A stretch of DNA of 64,000 nt from the NCBI GenBank assembly GCA_036186865.1, contig AP025045.1, positions 15,839,669 to 15,903,668 of the forward strand, in the 5' to 3' direction. The notes beneath the pieces are model-generated. The model worked only from the letters and a program-made list of their open reading frames with translations. It ran no database searches and was not told the origin of the DNA. The number at the start of each line of letters is the position of its first letter. Position 1 is the first letter of the stretch. Below, one piece after another: positions 45,230-56,325 of this stretch. The position numbers and the translations under genes are program-made. The DNA is from Eustoma russellianum. Its lineage: Eukaryota; Streptophyta; Magnoliopsida; Gentianales; Gentianaceae.

Positions 45230-46337
45230 AAGTTTAAGGCATATACGATGAGTATTGACGGTAAGTGGAGCCTAATACTTATGTGCGGGCAGCAAGCTCA
45301 TTTGTGTGGTAGGAGGCAATGGCAAAGGAGCTGGCAGCGTTGGAAGCAAATCACACTTGGGATCTTGTTTCTTTACCATCTTGAAAGAAAACCATTGGTT
45401 GTAGGTGGGTCTACAAGATCAAACTCAAGCCAGATAGGACAGCATTGAGGTATAAGTCAAGGCTAGTTGACAATGGATATACACAGCAGTATGGTATTGA
45501 TTATCAGGATACTTTTTCCATAGTGGCAAAGATGACTATGGTGAGAGTGCTTTTGGCAGTTGCAGCAAGGAATAACTGGCCTATACATCAAATGGATGTC
45601 AATAATGCCTTCCTACATGGTATCTCCATGAGGAGATATATGTGACTCCTCTCCCTGGATTAACTGTGTCCCAGCTAGGTTTGGTTTGTAGATTACATAA
45701 ATCTCTTTATGGCTTGAAGAAAGCCAGTAGAGAGTGGAATGCTACTCTCACTGCTTTCCTGCTGAATGACGGATTTCAGAAATCCAAAAGTGACTACACA
45801 TTCTTCACTAAAGCTGTGGGTTCTGATTTGCTTATCTTGTTGGTTTATGTTGATGATATCATTGCCACTTGTGCCAATGAAGGGGCCATTCATAACATAA
45901 AAGAAGCATTACATTCAGAAATTCAGATTAAAGATTTAGGCAATCTAAAGTTCTTTCTTGGCATTGAAGTAGCCAGAGCTGCATCAGGCATTTATATAAG
46001 TCAAAGGAAGTATAGCCTGGAGCTTTTGGAAGAGACAGGGTTCCGAGAGTCTAAGCCAGCTAAGAGCCCTATGGAGACACGTGCAGCATTAGTGCATAAT
46101 GATTCATCCTTACTGCTTGATGCGTCACCTTATAGGAGGTTAATAGGCAAGCTTATATACTTGACTATTACTAGGCAAGACATTGCGTTTGTTGTCCAGC
46201 AGCTTAGTCAATTCTTGGATTGCCTAACTGAATGTCAAATGAAAGCAGCACATAGAGTACTTAGGTACATAAAGGGAATAGTTGGACAGGGCTTGATGTT
46301 TCCTAACACTGGAGATTTGAAGCTAAGGGATTCTTAG
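45230..46337 (+). pseudogene. E6 reverse transcriptase
   Basis: RYKSRLVDNGYTQQYGIDYQ and HQMDVNNAFLHG (45445-45645) are followed, after a shift near 45640, by VCRLHKSLYGLKKASREWNA, LILLVYVDDIIATC, IQIKDLGNLKFFLGIEVARA and YRRLIGKLIYLTITRQDIAF. The YVDD catalytic pair is intact. Upstream RT blocks from about 45240 are weak and out of frame. Confidence 0.88.
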
Positions 46338-46690
46338 ATGCGGATTGGGGAGGTTGTAATGAAACTAGGAGATCAGTGACCGGTTATTGTGTGTTTCTTG
46401 GAGAATCTCTGATTTCCTAGAAGGCCAAGAAGCAAAGTACAGTATCTAGATCTTCAGCTGAGGCTGAATATAGAGCAATGGCTACGGTGACATGCGAGTT
46501 ACAGTGGTTGATTTATCTTTTGAGGGACTTTAGGCTTGTTGATCAGAATCCAGTAGAATTGTTTTGTGATTGAAAGAGTGCAATATATATAGCAGAGAAC
46601 CCAATGTTCCATGAGCGAACGAATCACATTGAAATTGATTGTCATGTGGTTAGGGACAAAGGAAGGATGTGATGCTTAAGTTGATGCCTG
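46338..46690 (+). pseudogene. E6 RNase H
   Basis: DADWGGCNETRRSVTGYCVF, a stop in place of the tryptophan of the SWKAKKQ motif, then TVSRSSAEAEYRAMATVTCE and a CD-KSAIYIAENP block with one more stop, ending near ERTNHIEIDCHVVRDK. The catalytic Asp-Glu-Asp residues remain. Confidence 0.87.
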
Positions 46691-46798
46691 TTAGAGCCGA
46701 ACTTCAGCATGTTGAAATCTTCACTAAGGCTGTGGATGTAAAAGATTAACTGAGATAGCAGAGTTGCCTGGATCAGGAATATCTACACCAAGACTAGC

Positions 46799-46809
46799 TT
46801 GAGGAGGGG
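46799..46809 (+). other. Polypurine tract of E6
   Basis: TTGAGGAGGGG directly before the 3' LTR. Confidence 0.85.
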
Positions 46810-47361
46810 TGTTGAAGAAAATTGATAGCTGCAGCAACAAGAAGGGTAGCAGTTCACTGAGGTGATTGCGTGTAGCAATAAGCTTCTACCATCCAATCAA
46901 ATTGCGATTTTGAAAGCTGAAAGGGTTAATTGCCACGTGATGATCAAGATGCGCGCAAGGACTGGGCAGTTAAGGGAGCGCGTCTGAAATGCAAGGAGGG
47001 AGTGACGGTTGCAGAGGAAGAAGAAAGAGGCTGGACGAAAGAGATGAATAAAACGCGCCAGAGTTTAAAATAGAGAGAAATTACGATTTTGTCCTTGTTT
47101 TAATAACTGATGGGAGACGTTAGTCAGGGGCAATCTTGTAATTTCAAACGCTTTGTAATCGTTTAAAATAGGCTGCAATCGCAGCTTGAGGAGATCGATC
47201 TTTGTGAATAATATTGCTGCAATTCTTTGATCCCAAAAATTCTCTCTCGCAGCTTCTTAATTCTTCTTGATTTCTTTTGGTTCATGATTTTCTTCTGTTC
47301 TTGTCTCTTGCAGAATTGCTCAGTTGATCGTCTTCTGCGCATGCTTATGAAATTTTTCACA
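46810..47361 (+). repeat. E6 3' LTR
   Basis: 552 bp, same ends as 41622-42171. The right flank TAATAGTAAC continues the sequence interrupted at 41621. Confidence 0.92.
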
Positions 47362-47392
47362 TAATAGTAACTTGTGTATGTTTTCTTTTTAA

Positions 47393-47765
47393 AAAAATTC
47401 ATAAAACCTTGGATAAAAGCATAAAAGCAAAATTGAAGATTATTGCAACATAAAGAAAGAAAAGATAGAAAGCAAAACAAATAAGCATACAGAAGAATGA
47501 ATAACCGATACATATTACTTTTGTCCAGTATCTTTGGGAAACTATACTTATCAAAAGATATCGCTTGTTGTCCCATATTCAAATTAATCAGGCAAATACA
47601 AACGACGTTTTGCATAGAAATAATCGATTTTGAGGAATCTTGAGTTAGTTCTTATGCTGCCTGATCCTTTTCTCCCGCCTGCATAAATATGCAGTGAATG
47701 AATTTGAAAATCACAGGAAACAAACCAAGAAGTGATACTACAAGTGAAACAATACTATGATTTCT
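47393..47765 (+). repeat. Upstream copy of the P450 5' flank
   Basis: Aligns with 48245-48627 along its whole length: TTCATAAAACCTTG, GATACATATTACTTTTGTCCA, ATGCTGCCTG, TTGAAAATCACAGGAAA and ACAAG-GAAACA. After the position equal to the P450 start the sequence does not encode P450. A minus-strand ORF across the copy (to 47615) is not conserved in the second copy, so coding is unlikely. Confidence 0.8.
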
Positions 47766-48244
47766 GCACGGGTTAAAGTTACCCTGTATGGGCATAGTCA
47801 AGTGATTTCTACATGGTTTCTTGATATATTTTATTGGGTTTGAAGAGATGACTAAAGAAAATATATATTAGAAAAAAAATAAAGTAACAAAAGATAGTGT
47901 ATTGCATTAGCAAGTCATAAGATGAGTTTAAATATGTTTTCTCTTACTTGTTTCACTTTATGATCTTTACGGATGAGTTAGTTTTCTAAGACGTATGATT
48001 TCAAGATTAGCTATATTTTATTTCCACCCCAACTCGTTGTCATGAAGCACACGCAAAGATGAACACGATGACGGTTTTTTTTTTTTTTTTGTATGGGAGA
48101 TTTAGGAAGTGGCTTATGGTTCTAAAGATACAATGGTGATTTCACAAGTTTATAGATCGGAGGAAATTCTGGTGTAGAATATGTATCGGCCGGGTTGACC
48201 TCTTTTCACGTCCTTATTTTTTTTGCTAGTAATTGTTTATATAT
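47766..48244. other. Gene-free spacer between the duplicated P450 flanks
   Basis: 479 bases, AT-rich, with a run of about 17 T at 48075-48091. I see no gene and no repeat relation in it. Confidence 0.5.
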
Positions 48245-48619
48245 TTTTTATTTTCAAACATTCATAAAACCTTGAATAGAAAATATTAAGAAAATTAAAA
48301 AGTTCTGGAAAATTAAAGAAAAAGGTAGAAGACAAAATAAATCACTGTGATGAAGAAAGAATGACCAATACATATTACTTTTGTCCATTATCTTTCGACA
48401 AGTGTAATTCATCCAAGATCTCTTGTAGTCCCAGATTTCCATTAATCAGCCAAAAGCAAAAGACATTTTTCCTTGAATTAATCGATGTTAAAGAATCTTT
48501 AGTGAGTTCCTATGCTGCCTGCTTGTTTCTCTCTGATTGCATAATTATTGAGTCAAGAAACTTGAAAATCACAGGAAAAGAAAAAAAAAAAGTGTTACCA
48601 CAAGGGAAACAGTAGTATC
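48245..48619 (+). promoter_or_regulatory. P450 upstream region (promoter and 5' leader)
   Basis: About 375 bases directly before the P450 start, duplicated at 47393-47765. A TTTATATATTTTT sequence at about 48235-48247 could be a TATA element, but it lies far from the ATG. The leader contains a poly-A stretch at about 48580-48590. No transcription start can be assigned. Confidence 0.4.
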
Positions 48620-49488
48620 ATGGTGTCATCAATCTGGATCTGGACATTGCAGTCCTTTCTCTTTTAGCTTTCTTCAAGAAACATGTCAAGAAGAGCAAGA
48701 ACACGAAACTGCCTCCATCTCCAAGAGGGCTCCCAATACTTGGGTATCTCCATTTACTTGGAAAGAATCCACACCATGATTTTCACAAGCTAGCAAAAAA
48801 GCATGGACCTATCATGCACTTGAAATTAGGTTTCGTTGACGCCATCATTGTTTCATCACCTCATTCAGCTGAGCAGTTTCTCAAGACACATGACCTTGTA
48901 TTCGCAGGCCGACCTGCTAATGAGGGCGCGAAATATGTCTCGTATGAGCAAAGAAACTTGACATTCGGACAGTATGGGTCATACTGGCGTACTATGAGGA
49001 AGCTTTGCACCTTACAACTCCTTAGCAGCATTAAGATCAACTCTTTTCAATCTAGAAGATGCGAGCTTTGTTTGCTTGTTGAGTCACTGAAAGAGGCGTC
49101 TCAGGCTCGCGCTACGGTAGATCTGAGTGCTGCAGTGGCATCTTCAAATGCTGATATGGCTTGTTTGATGGTCTTTGGTAAGAAGTATTCGGAGGATGAT
49201 TTCCACGAAAGGGGCTTTAAATCAGTGATTCAAGAGGGGTTGAAATTAACTGCTAACCCTGGTTTGGGTGAGTTTTTCCCCTACCTTGGTAGGCTTGATC
49301 TTCAAGGGATCACGAAAAGGTTGAAGGAAATTAGCAAAACTTTTGACAATTTCCTTGAAAAGATAATCCAGGAGCATGAAGAACAAGAAGAAAAACGAAA
49401 TTCTCTTACTTCTACACTTTTAGAACTTATGAAATCTGGAGACATCGATTTCCCATTTGATCTCCGCCATGTTAAAGCCATCATGTTG
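48620..49488 (+). other. P450 exon 1
   Basis: 869 bases; with one added base this is 290 codons. It ends with the codons for KAIML before GTGAGT. Codons after 48667 are open to the exon end. Confidence 0.85.
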
Positions 49489-50405
49489 GTGAGTCAATTT
49501 GCCTCTTTTTTACTGCATGAAATGCAAGCATAAATCTGGCACATTTCGTTTATGGATCTTCTTTCTTATACAATCTCTAAAGAATTTGTTTCATGAAAAT
49601 CTTAGAAAAGTAGAAAACTTGATTGCCGGAGAGATGAAGAAATAATAATCAATTTTCGTTGTTGCACAAAAATTATTTCTTCTTTGTATTCTTTCTAACA
49701 ATGAAACTACAATAGCACCATCTCTGATACCTTGTAGTTACTTTGCTACAAAGATGTGTACCTTCCTTAGGTCTTTCAGCTTTCCATGTGCACTAGATTA
49801 AAAAAAAATTTCTTGTGCCTTTGCTAGAAATTTTAAGACCCTCTAGACCAATTACGTTCACAAGTATAATTATCTATTTCATCTCAGTGGTTGTGTAAAG
49901 AAATATTTGGCAATTGAAATCTGCCTTTCTCCATTCAATCATATAAATTGATAATGTTACAATGCTAGGATATCGCCCATATTATGGCTAATCTATCTAA
50001 TGCCAATGTCTATCCATAATTCAAATCATTTGTACAAGGAAACATATAACTACACGATAGTATTCGTAATATCTCTAAGGAATATTATCCAAATATTCCT
50101 TAACAGGTTGTACATTTGTCTTTAATTGTCTCATTCCGTTTTGAGCCTTTCTACAGCTTCTGCAAGTTATATAGGCTTAACTACCAAAATTATTGCATGT
50201 TCTTACGTTATCACAAACTGTTGTATCGCGGCGTGCAGATCCTAAAGGATTTGACATTGAGGTTTGGCATGACAAATAATACAATCTTTTGACTTCTGAT
50301 TCTATCCCTTTCCATAGATAAAGAAGCTTGTTAATTTCTAATTTGATTATCGGATATGTTAATCAATATTCTACTTGATTCAATATTTACACCTCTTCTT
50401 CTCAG
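49489..50405 (+). other. P450 intron
   Basis: Starts GTGAGTCAATTT and ends TTCTTCTCAG. It sits at the conserved intron position of the CYP71 clan, just before the I-helix. AT-rich, no genes or clear repeats. Confidence 0.88.
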
Positions 50406-51020
50406 GATATGCTTGTTGCTTCAATGGACACGTCGGCAAGCGTGATTGAATGGACATTGTCAGAACTTTTGAAACATCCAAATGTAATGATGAAAGTGCA
50501 GAATGAGCTAGAAGAAAAAGTAGGCATGAAAAAGATGGTTGAGGAGTCAGATTTAGACAATCTAAAGTACCTAGAAATGGTTGTGAAAGAAGTTCTTCGT
50601 CTCCATCCAATTGCACCATTGCTACTTCCTCACGAGGCGTTGGAAGACTGCATGGTGGAAGGCTTCCACATACCCAAAAAATCACGCATCCTTGTTAATG
50701 TTTGGGCAATAGGGCGAGATCCTAGTGCATGGTCTGATGCTGAAAGTTTCATTCCTGAGAGGTTTCTAGAGAGAAACTTTGATCTCAAGGGCCAAAATTT
50801 TGAGCTCATTCCCTTCGGTTTTGGCAGAAGAGGTTGTCCTGGAACGCAATTGGGCCTCACTGTTGTTAGGTTGGTGGTGGCACAATTGATGCATTGTTTT
50901 GACTGGCAACTTCCAGAAAACATGAAAGCTTTTGAGTTGGATATGACGGAGGAATTCGGCATCGTGGTCTCCAGAACCATCCACTTAGAAGCTATTCCTG
51001 CATACCAGCTACAAATATGA
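50406..51020 (+). other. P450 exon 2
   Basis: 205 codons including the stop, open throughout, with the I-helix, ExxR, PERF and heme-binding motifs. Confidence 0.9.
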
Positions 51021-51384
51021 TTAAAGAATCAAAGAAAATCATCACAAATAACTACTGGTTAAACTCGTCGTTTTATTTCACTAAGTTACTCATGTTAACG
51101 TCTTGTAGCATGCATCATTATAGTATTAGTAACTGCACCTATTTCCTAGGGAGTACAAGGCCAACTATAATTAGACATGTTTTTGTATGGCGCTTCTTCT
51201 CCATTTAGCTTACTGCAACCCACCGTAGCCCAGCTCCATGGGGAAGTGAGACAAACTAAAAGAAAATAGCCAGCATCTCTACTTTGGCCTTCAGACTTGC
51301 AGCCGCCACTTTAAACATGCAATTTCACTCTCCTGCAATCACTCGTCATGAAAAAAGTTTAGGCCCTTGTTATAGATTCATAGA
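51021..51384 (+). other. P450 3' flank
   Basis: 364 bases with no gene. I see no clear AATAAA signal. Sequence related to copia pol begins at about 51385. Confidence 0.5.
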
Positions 51385-52200
51385 TACTCATTTTGAGCGG
51401 TTGAGAATAGAACATTCGAATGGTGAAGTTGCCAAAGGGTAAAAAGGATTTGAAAAACACATGGGATTATCATGTGAAGAAAGATGAAAATGATTCACAA
51501 AATCAATATGAGGCTTGTTTGTTGTTGGCTTGTTTGTTGTTAAAGAGGTTTACCCAAAAAAGGTGTAAATTTTAACAAGATTTTTGCTCCGGTGGTAAAT
51601 ATATGCAATCTATTTGGGTTGTGCACGGGCTAGCTGCTAGCCTTAGTTTAGAAACTAGGCAAATGGATGTGAAGACAACTTTTCTTCATGGTGATCTGCA
51701 TAAAGATATTTATATGGAGCAACTAGAAGGCTTTTAAGAGATTGGTAAGGAAGGCTATTTTCATAAATCGACAGACAATCTCTATAGTTTGAAGCAACCA
51801 AGGCATTATTACCAAAAGTTTGGTTCAGTGATGATTAAATATGGTTACAAGATGACAAAGGCTTATCATTGTTTTTTTTACACGAAGATTCTCTGGTGGT
51901 GACTTTATGATTCTTTTAAAATATGTCGATGATATGCTAATTGTAGGAAAAGACATTTCCAAAATCAATGAGTTGAAGAAGATTTTTTGTGAATCTTTTG
52001 CTATGAAAAATTTGGGTCAGTGCAGAAAATGCTTGGGATTCAAGTCATATGAGATAGAAATACGAAGAAGTTTTACATGTTGCAAGAAAAGTACATTAAG
52101 AAAGTTATTCAAGGCTTGGGTATGAACAAAGCTAAAGTAGTGAATATTCCACTTGCTTGTCAATTCAAGTTTGTTAGAAGCAGTGTCCATCTATAGATAA
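51385..52200 (+). pseudogene. E7 reverse transcriptase remnant
   Basis: Blocks: HVKKDENDSQNQYEAC, QMDVKTTFLHGDLHKDIYM (near 51665), NLYSLKQPRHYYQKF, KYVDDMLIVGKDISKINELK (51907-52125, YVDD intact) and KYIKKVIQGLGMNKAKVVN. A 15-bp repeat, CTTGTTTGTTGTT, is duplicated at 51510-51542. Stops at about 51737 and 51910 and several shifts break the frame. Confidence 0.82.
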
Positions 52201-52249
52201 TGATAAATTGTGTATGAAGGATTTTCCATACTCGTTGGCAGTTGATAAT

Positions 52250-52880
52250 TTGATGCATGTCATGGTTTGCACAAGACCGGATATAGCTCATGCCGTGAAA
52301 ATCATCAGTTGTTATCTTTTAAATCCAGGAAAAAATCATTTGGAGCCGTGAAGTGGATTACGAGGTATCTCTGGGTGACATCAAATTTGAGACTAACTCT
52401 GGGATGTGAGAAGCCTACATTAATTGGTTATATGGATTTTGATCTAGCCAGAAGCTTGGATGATTGCAAGCCTACTCCAGAACATATGATGACTTTTGAA
52501 CAGTGAGCCATGACATGGCAATCAAAGTTGCAAAAGTATGTTGCACTTTCTACTACCAAAATAGCCATCGTGAAAGTGGCGGAAAATTTGTTGTGGTTGA
52601 AGGAATTCCTAATGGAACTCTTATAGAAACAAGCAAAATGTGTTTTGTTTTATGATAATCAAAGTGCCATTTATTCATCGAAGAGTTCTTCATTTCATCC
52701 AAGGCTAAGCATATTGATGTTCGTCATCATTTGATTCGCGATGCTTTGGGTTCCATATTGTTGGAACTTGAGAAGAACGATATGGATGAAAATGGTTCTG
52801 ACATGTTTACAAGAGTTTTGTCAAGTGGAAAGTTTGAGTTTTTCCGCAAGGCTTCTAGGTTGGTATTATTCTCCAACTAG
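52250..52880 (+). pseudogene. E7 RNase H remnant
   Basis: WITRYLWVTSNLRLTLGCEK (connection domain), then GYMDFDLARSLDDCK (first aspartate), SKLQKYVALSTTKIAIVKVA (catalytic glutamate replaced: IAIV instead of AEYI), NLLWLKEFLMEL, LFYDNQSAIYSS, and the C-terminal blocks HLIRDALG and FEFFRKASRL in other frames. Confidence 0.8.
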
Positions 52881-52884
52881 TTGA

Positions 52885-52893
52885 TCGGAGGAG
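52885..52893 (+). other. Polypurine tract of E7
   Basis: TCGGAGGAG, 2 bp before the 3' LTR at 52896. Confidence 0.7.
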
Positions 52894-52895
52894 TT

Positions 52896-53530
52896 TGTTG
52901 GGCTATCTCTGCTGCTTGGAGAGGTCTAATAACTTAATGGAGCATTAGCCTATAGCCCATTAGCTTATTGGTGGTATCCTATGTCATATTAGTGACTTAA
53001 AGTATTGGAAGCGGGAGATACAAGAAAAAGCGGAGAGGGAAAATCTGAATTTTTTGCAGCAGCACTGACCAGTTTCGGTAAATCAAAATTTTCTAGATCG
53101 TCACCACAGTTTGGCAGGATGTTCCTTAAACACATAGGCACACCTTGAGTAATGGAGATGGTGTTTGGAGATCTCTAGGCCTATCCGAACAATAGAAATC
53201 CAAGATTGATTTTTCTGATGAAAATTCAACATTGTGTTTTTGTTCCTCTCTTGATTCTTGTTGTATTTCAAAATTGATTATTTGATCTTGATGATAATGT
53301 ATACCACTAGTTTGAACTAGGGAGGACTTGTTGTATCCATTGTTGATTGCAATAGATATTTAAGTGGCATAAGGATCATGTGGTTTTTTCCTCCTAATGA
53401 AGGAGGTTTTTTTCACGCTAAAACTCATCATGTCCTTGATTGTGTAAGTTGATTATTGTCTCTATAGTTGCTGATTTTAAGAGAGGTTATTGTTTGCTAT
53501 TCCACTGCGTTGTGTTTCCTCCCAATAGGT
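52896..53530 (+). repeat. E7 3' LTR
   Basis: Starts TGTTGGGCTATCTCTGCTG after the polypurine tract. The end is set by the GCTATTCCACTGCGTTGTG pattern typical of copia LTR ends; the exact base is uncertain. No genes. Confidence 0.65.
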
Positions 53531-54428
53531 TATATGAATAAACAGTAGAAACAATTTAATTGTTGTAAACTGTTGATTGATAATGATACAATAAGCATTA
53601 CAAGTGATTAAAGATACATGATACACCAAGCATGCTATATGATGAAGGATATTCCTGATTGAAGCATAACATGAAACATAAAACATTAAATGATGAAGCA
53701 TGTTATGATGTAATAGATTTAAAATATTTAATCAACAAAATATGTTATTCGATTAAAGGCAAAATAGTTGAAGTATATGGTAAATGTATTTTGTTTAAGA
53801 AGTGGCAAACCCTAAATTACATGCAATTATTGTTTACCAGTCAAATTAGAACTAATACACGAACATGAATGTTATGAAAGATGATATTGTATGATGAAGA
53901 AAAGCTAGACGTGTTTTCCGATGAATATGATGATCGAGAACTCTTCTCAAGAAGACCTCCTTAGAACCACGTCTCAGGTTACTTTGATGAGGGAGTGAGT
54001 TCTCCCCCCACCTGTATCGGAGGCCCTTAGCCAGGTGGGATGTGCTCCACCGGCAGCCCTACAAAGGGAGAGGACACACGTCTCAGGTTACTTGTGAGTA
54101 GGTAGACTTGTTATTTACTTGGGGTATGATTTTTTTATTTTTTTTGCTGAGCTAGTTGAAAGCTCACCTATGAGTTTACTTTTATAAATGAGTAACAACG
54201 GATGTAGCAGGAGGACATGAATTATGATTTCTTTATATATATAACGGTAATATCATGAGCGGTGAATATTGATTTTATATGTTTTGTGATAATGTTGTCT
54301 CATTCATCATGAAACGTAGCAAGATCTATTGTAGGTTATTTGTATTGGAACGTGATGTTGCCTCTAATAAATTTAGTTATTCCACATTTATTACGTTTCC
54401 TCGTAACTCTTTAGCTAACAGGATTTTG
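53531..54428 (+). repeat. Gypsy-LTR-like stretch, plus orientation
   Basis: Noncoding. CGTCTCAGGTTACTT occurs twice (about 53970 and 54075), and a GCTGAGCTAGTTGAAAGCTCACC block as in plant gypsy LTRs lies near 54150. It is cut at 54428 by an LTR in the opposite orientation. No ORF of interest. Confidence 0.55.
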
Positions 54429-55100
54429 TGTAGCGTCCCGCTCCCGAGCCCTAGCATCGGGAACAGTACACCTGCTGTATCTCGCTATGGATAATACAAA
54501 GCGTCGAATTAATTTCTTACTTACCAGAAATGACGTAGAAATTTTTTTCCCGCAGAAACGTAAATCATAACTTAAATTAAATTCAAATAGTCGTCATTAC
54601 ATTACTGAATAAAAATTCTGCTAATAAAACTAATAAAGAAGTCTGTAGAAAATCCCGAAAGTATGAATAAGAACAAACAGCTGCAGAGTCCTCTCGTATC
54701 CTAGATGCAGATATCAGTCAGCCCACTCCGCTTGTCCGTTCCATCCTCAACAAAGATTTGCTCGTAGTCCACATCCGGCTCACCTAGGATGTAGAGGTAA
54801 GTGACAAGATGTTGTACCCCAACGACCATGTACTTAAAACTATGACTAAGTGACGTAATGAAAAAAATGATTCCTTCAAGTGCGTGTTATTTATGTCAAC
54901 TTAGCATTACTTTACTTAAATACTTTTGAGATGGATACTAAATAATTATATGAGGGATGTCACAAGGTATTGTAATACCTTGTGAATTTCAGCCAAGAGG
55001 CCTTGATCAACCGTGGAACAATTTCGTTATATAAGAATGCAAGCATAATTGTTTCTCACAAAAACAAGATTAAAATCATAATTTTATAAAATAAATAACA
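54429..55100 (-). repeat. Gypsy LTR 3' part, minus orientation
   Basis: Reading from 54429 upward, the reverse complement ends GCGGGACGCTACA, preceded by the same terminal pattern as G1 and G3 (ACGCTTTG, a CAGGTGTACTG block). The block at 54760-54790 corresponds to the GAGTACATAGAGGACGAGCC block of G1 on the other strand. Its outer end is unclear, about 55100. No internal region follows. Confidence 0.65.
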
Positions 55101-56325
55101 TTATAAATTATATAAGAATTGGATAGGATAAATGTGAAAAGACCAAATTACCCTCAAACCCCCAAAGATTTAGGCCAAGCAATGGAGGGATCTAGAATCC
55201 TCTCCATTGTTCTATTATTTGAATATCTAAATTAAAATATCAAATTAATTAAAAATAAAACAATAAAATAACTAAGGGATGTAAGAAAAGAAATTATAAA
55301 GAATAGCATGCATGGAGACAAAAGCTTGTAGCCTACAAGCCTAGGCCTTTTTTTTCCCATGCCCGCCGAATTCCCCTTCTCCCTTGCCCCCTCTAGATTT
55401 TTTTTATAATGCAAGAACACCTTACTTTACTCTCATCTTGAATTCCTCTCAAGCAAAGCCAAAACCTCACTTAGGAAATTTTCCATCTCCCTCCACCACA
55501 AAACTTTCGGCCAACACATTGAAGCTAGGAGGTTCAACTTCACCTTCATCTTCAAGCTCAAGGGTCATCTAGGTAAGCCTCACTTCGAAGTTCCTAAGTA
55601 GAATTCTTCATACAAAATAATGAAGCTCACATGGGTGTTCTTTTTCTCCACCCAAACCGTGGCCTTCATGTTCAATAGGTGCAAAGCCTTCAATTCTCTT
55701 AGGTGGTGCTATCTTGTGATACTTTAAGCTCCCTTCAATGCCCACTTTGGTAAGATGTTCTAGCCTCAAATAAATTCTATTTTCACTATTGAATGAAGAG
55801 TAACCTTCTTCCTTCCTCTTCTTCAAAACCGTGTGCTCAAGAAGTGAAGGAGGAGAAAGATTTTCACTCATTCCATCCAAAATCCAAGCTAAGACAAAAG
55901 ATTTAGCTCGAAGAGGCAAGTATACACTAATCTCTCATGATTTACCTAACGAATTAGTGGCTTGAATAGTTAGATGTTCCTAAGACGTGATCTTTAGTTG
56001 AATATCTTAAGTTCAAGATTGTGTCTTAGTGATTTCTTAAGAACAATGCCTTGCATGTAGTTTATTCTTTCAAAGATGGAATCTTTTCTTATATGCAATA
56101 TGGTATGAGGCTGTTTTAGGATGAAATATGGTTCATCTAAGTGAGTCTAGACAAGATTAACTCTTGGTTGAATCTAGAGAGGTCCTAGGAAAGCATGCAT
56201 GTGACAGATGTGAGTTTCATGAGGTTGTTGGTAAGATTGGACTAAAATGACTCTTAAATGTGTTGCATGCTTAGATATATGTTGTAAAATGTGGTTAAGG
56301 TACCATATAAGTTTCGACCTAAAAG
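55101..56325 (+). repeat. LTR leader-like mosaic
   Basis: AT-rich, with a short CT-rich tract and a GGTAAGCC splice-like site near 55573. It resembles in style the leader region of the G3 3' LTR (62040-63400), but I cannot align it. It contains no gene I can name; small open frames (62-103 codons) look like chance. Confidence 0.35.

Larger units (their letters stand above)
41622..47361 (+). mobile_element. Ty1/copia element E6
   Basis: A complete outline on the plus strand: LTR 41622-42171, primer site, gag, protease, integrase, RT, RNase H, polypurine tract, LTR 46810-47361. The LTRs differ at roughly 35-40 of 550 positions by eye (about 93% identity), which makes it one of the younger elements here. 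TAAT flanks both ends. Coding parts have at least ten stops or shifts, but most catalytic residues are intact. It is inserted in the upstream copy of the duplicated P450 flank. Confidence 0.9.
48620..51020 (+). pseudogene. Cytochrome P450, CYP71 clan (CYP736A-like), with N-terminal frameshift
   Basis: Two exons (48620-49488 and 50406-51020) around a 917-bp GT-AG intron in phase 0. Exon 1 has the proline-rich hinge PPSPRGLPILGYLHLLG, the FAGRPANEGAKYVSYEQRN block, FGQYGSYWRTMRKLC (C-helix WR) and FGKKYSEDDFHERGF. Exon 2 has the I-helix VASMDTSASVIEW, the ExxR pair in KEVLRLHP, PERF in FIPERFLERNFD, the heme loop FGFGRRGCPG with its cysteine, and ends IPAYQLQI. The expected length is 494 residues. 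The start ATG at 48620 opens the usual membrane anchor (MVSSIWIWTLQSFLF) but reaches TAG at 48665. The rest is in the next frame, as if one T had been lost from the run at 48662-48665. If real, the protein cannot start correctly; the downstream ATG at 48814 would drop the anchor and hinge. It would be an ER-bound heme monooxygenase; the substrate cannot be told. Confidence 0.85.
51385..53530 (+). mobile_element. Ty1/copia fragment E7 (RT, RNase H, 3' LTR)
   Basis: A plus-strand relic with only the 3' half of pol, a polypurine tract and one LTR. The left part of the element is missing, so it is either truncated or lost by recombination. It lies 365 bp downstream of the P450 gene in the same orientation. 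Confidence 0.82.

Noticed and set aside
48075..48091. Run of about 17 T, considered as a LINE or SINE tail on the minus strand
   Set aside because: No flanking duplication or element body was found beside it.
50225..50260. Possible cryptic exon start (GTGCAG then ATCCTAAAGGATTTG) inside the P450 intron
   Set aside because: It gives ILKDLT-like codons but leads to a stop, while the acceptor at 50405 gives the exact conserved P450 reading.
50630..50984. Minus-strand ORFs across P450 exon 2
   Set aside because: Complements of strongly conserved P450 codons.
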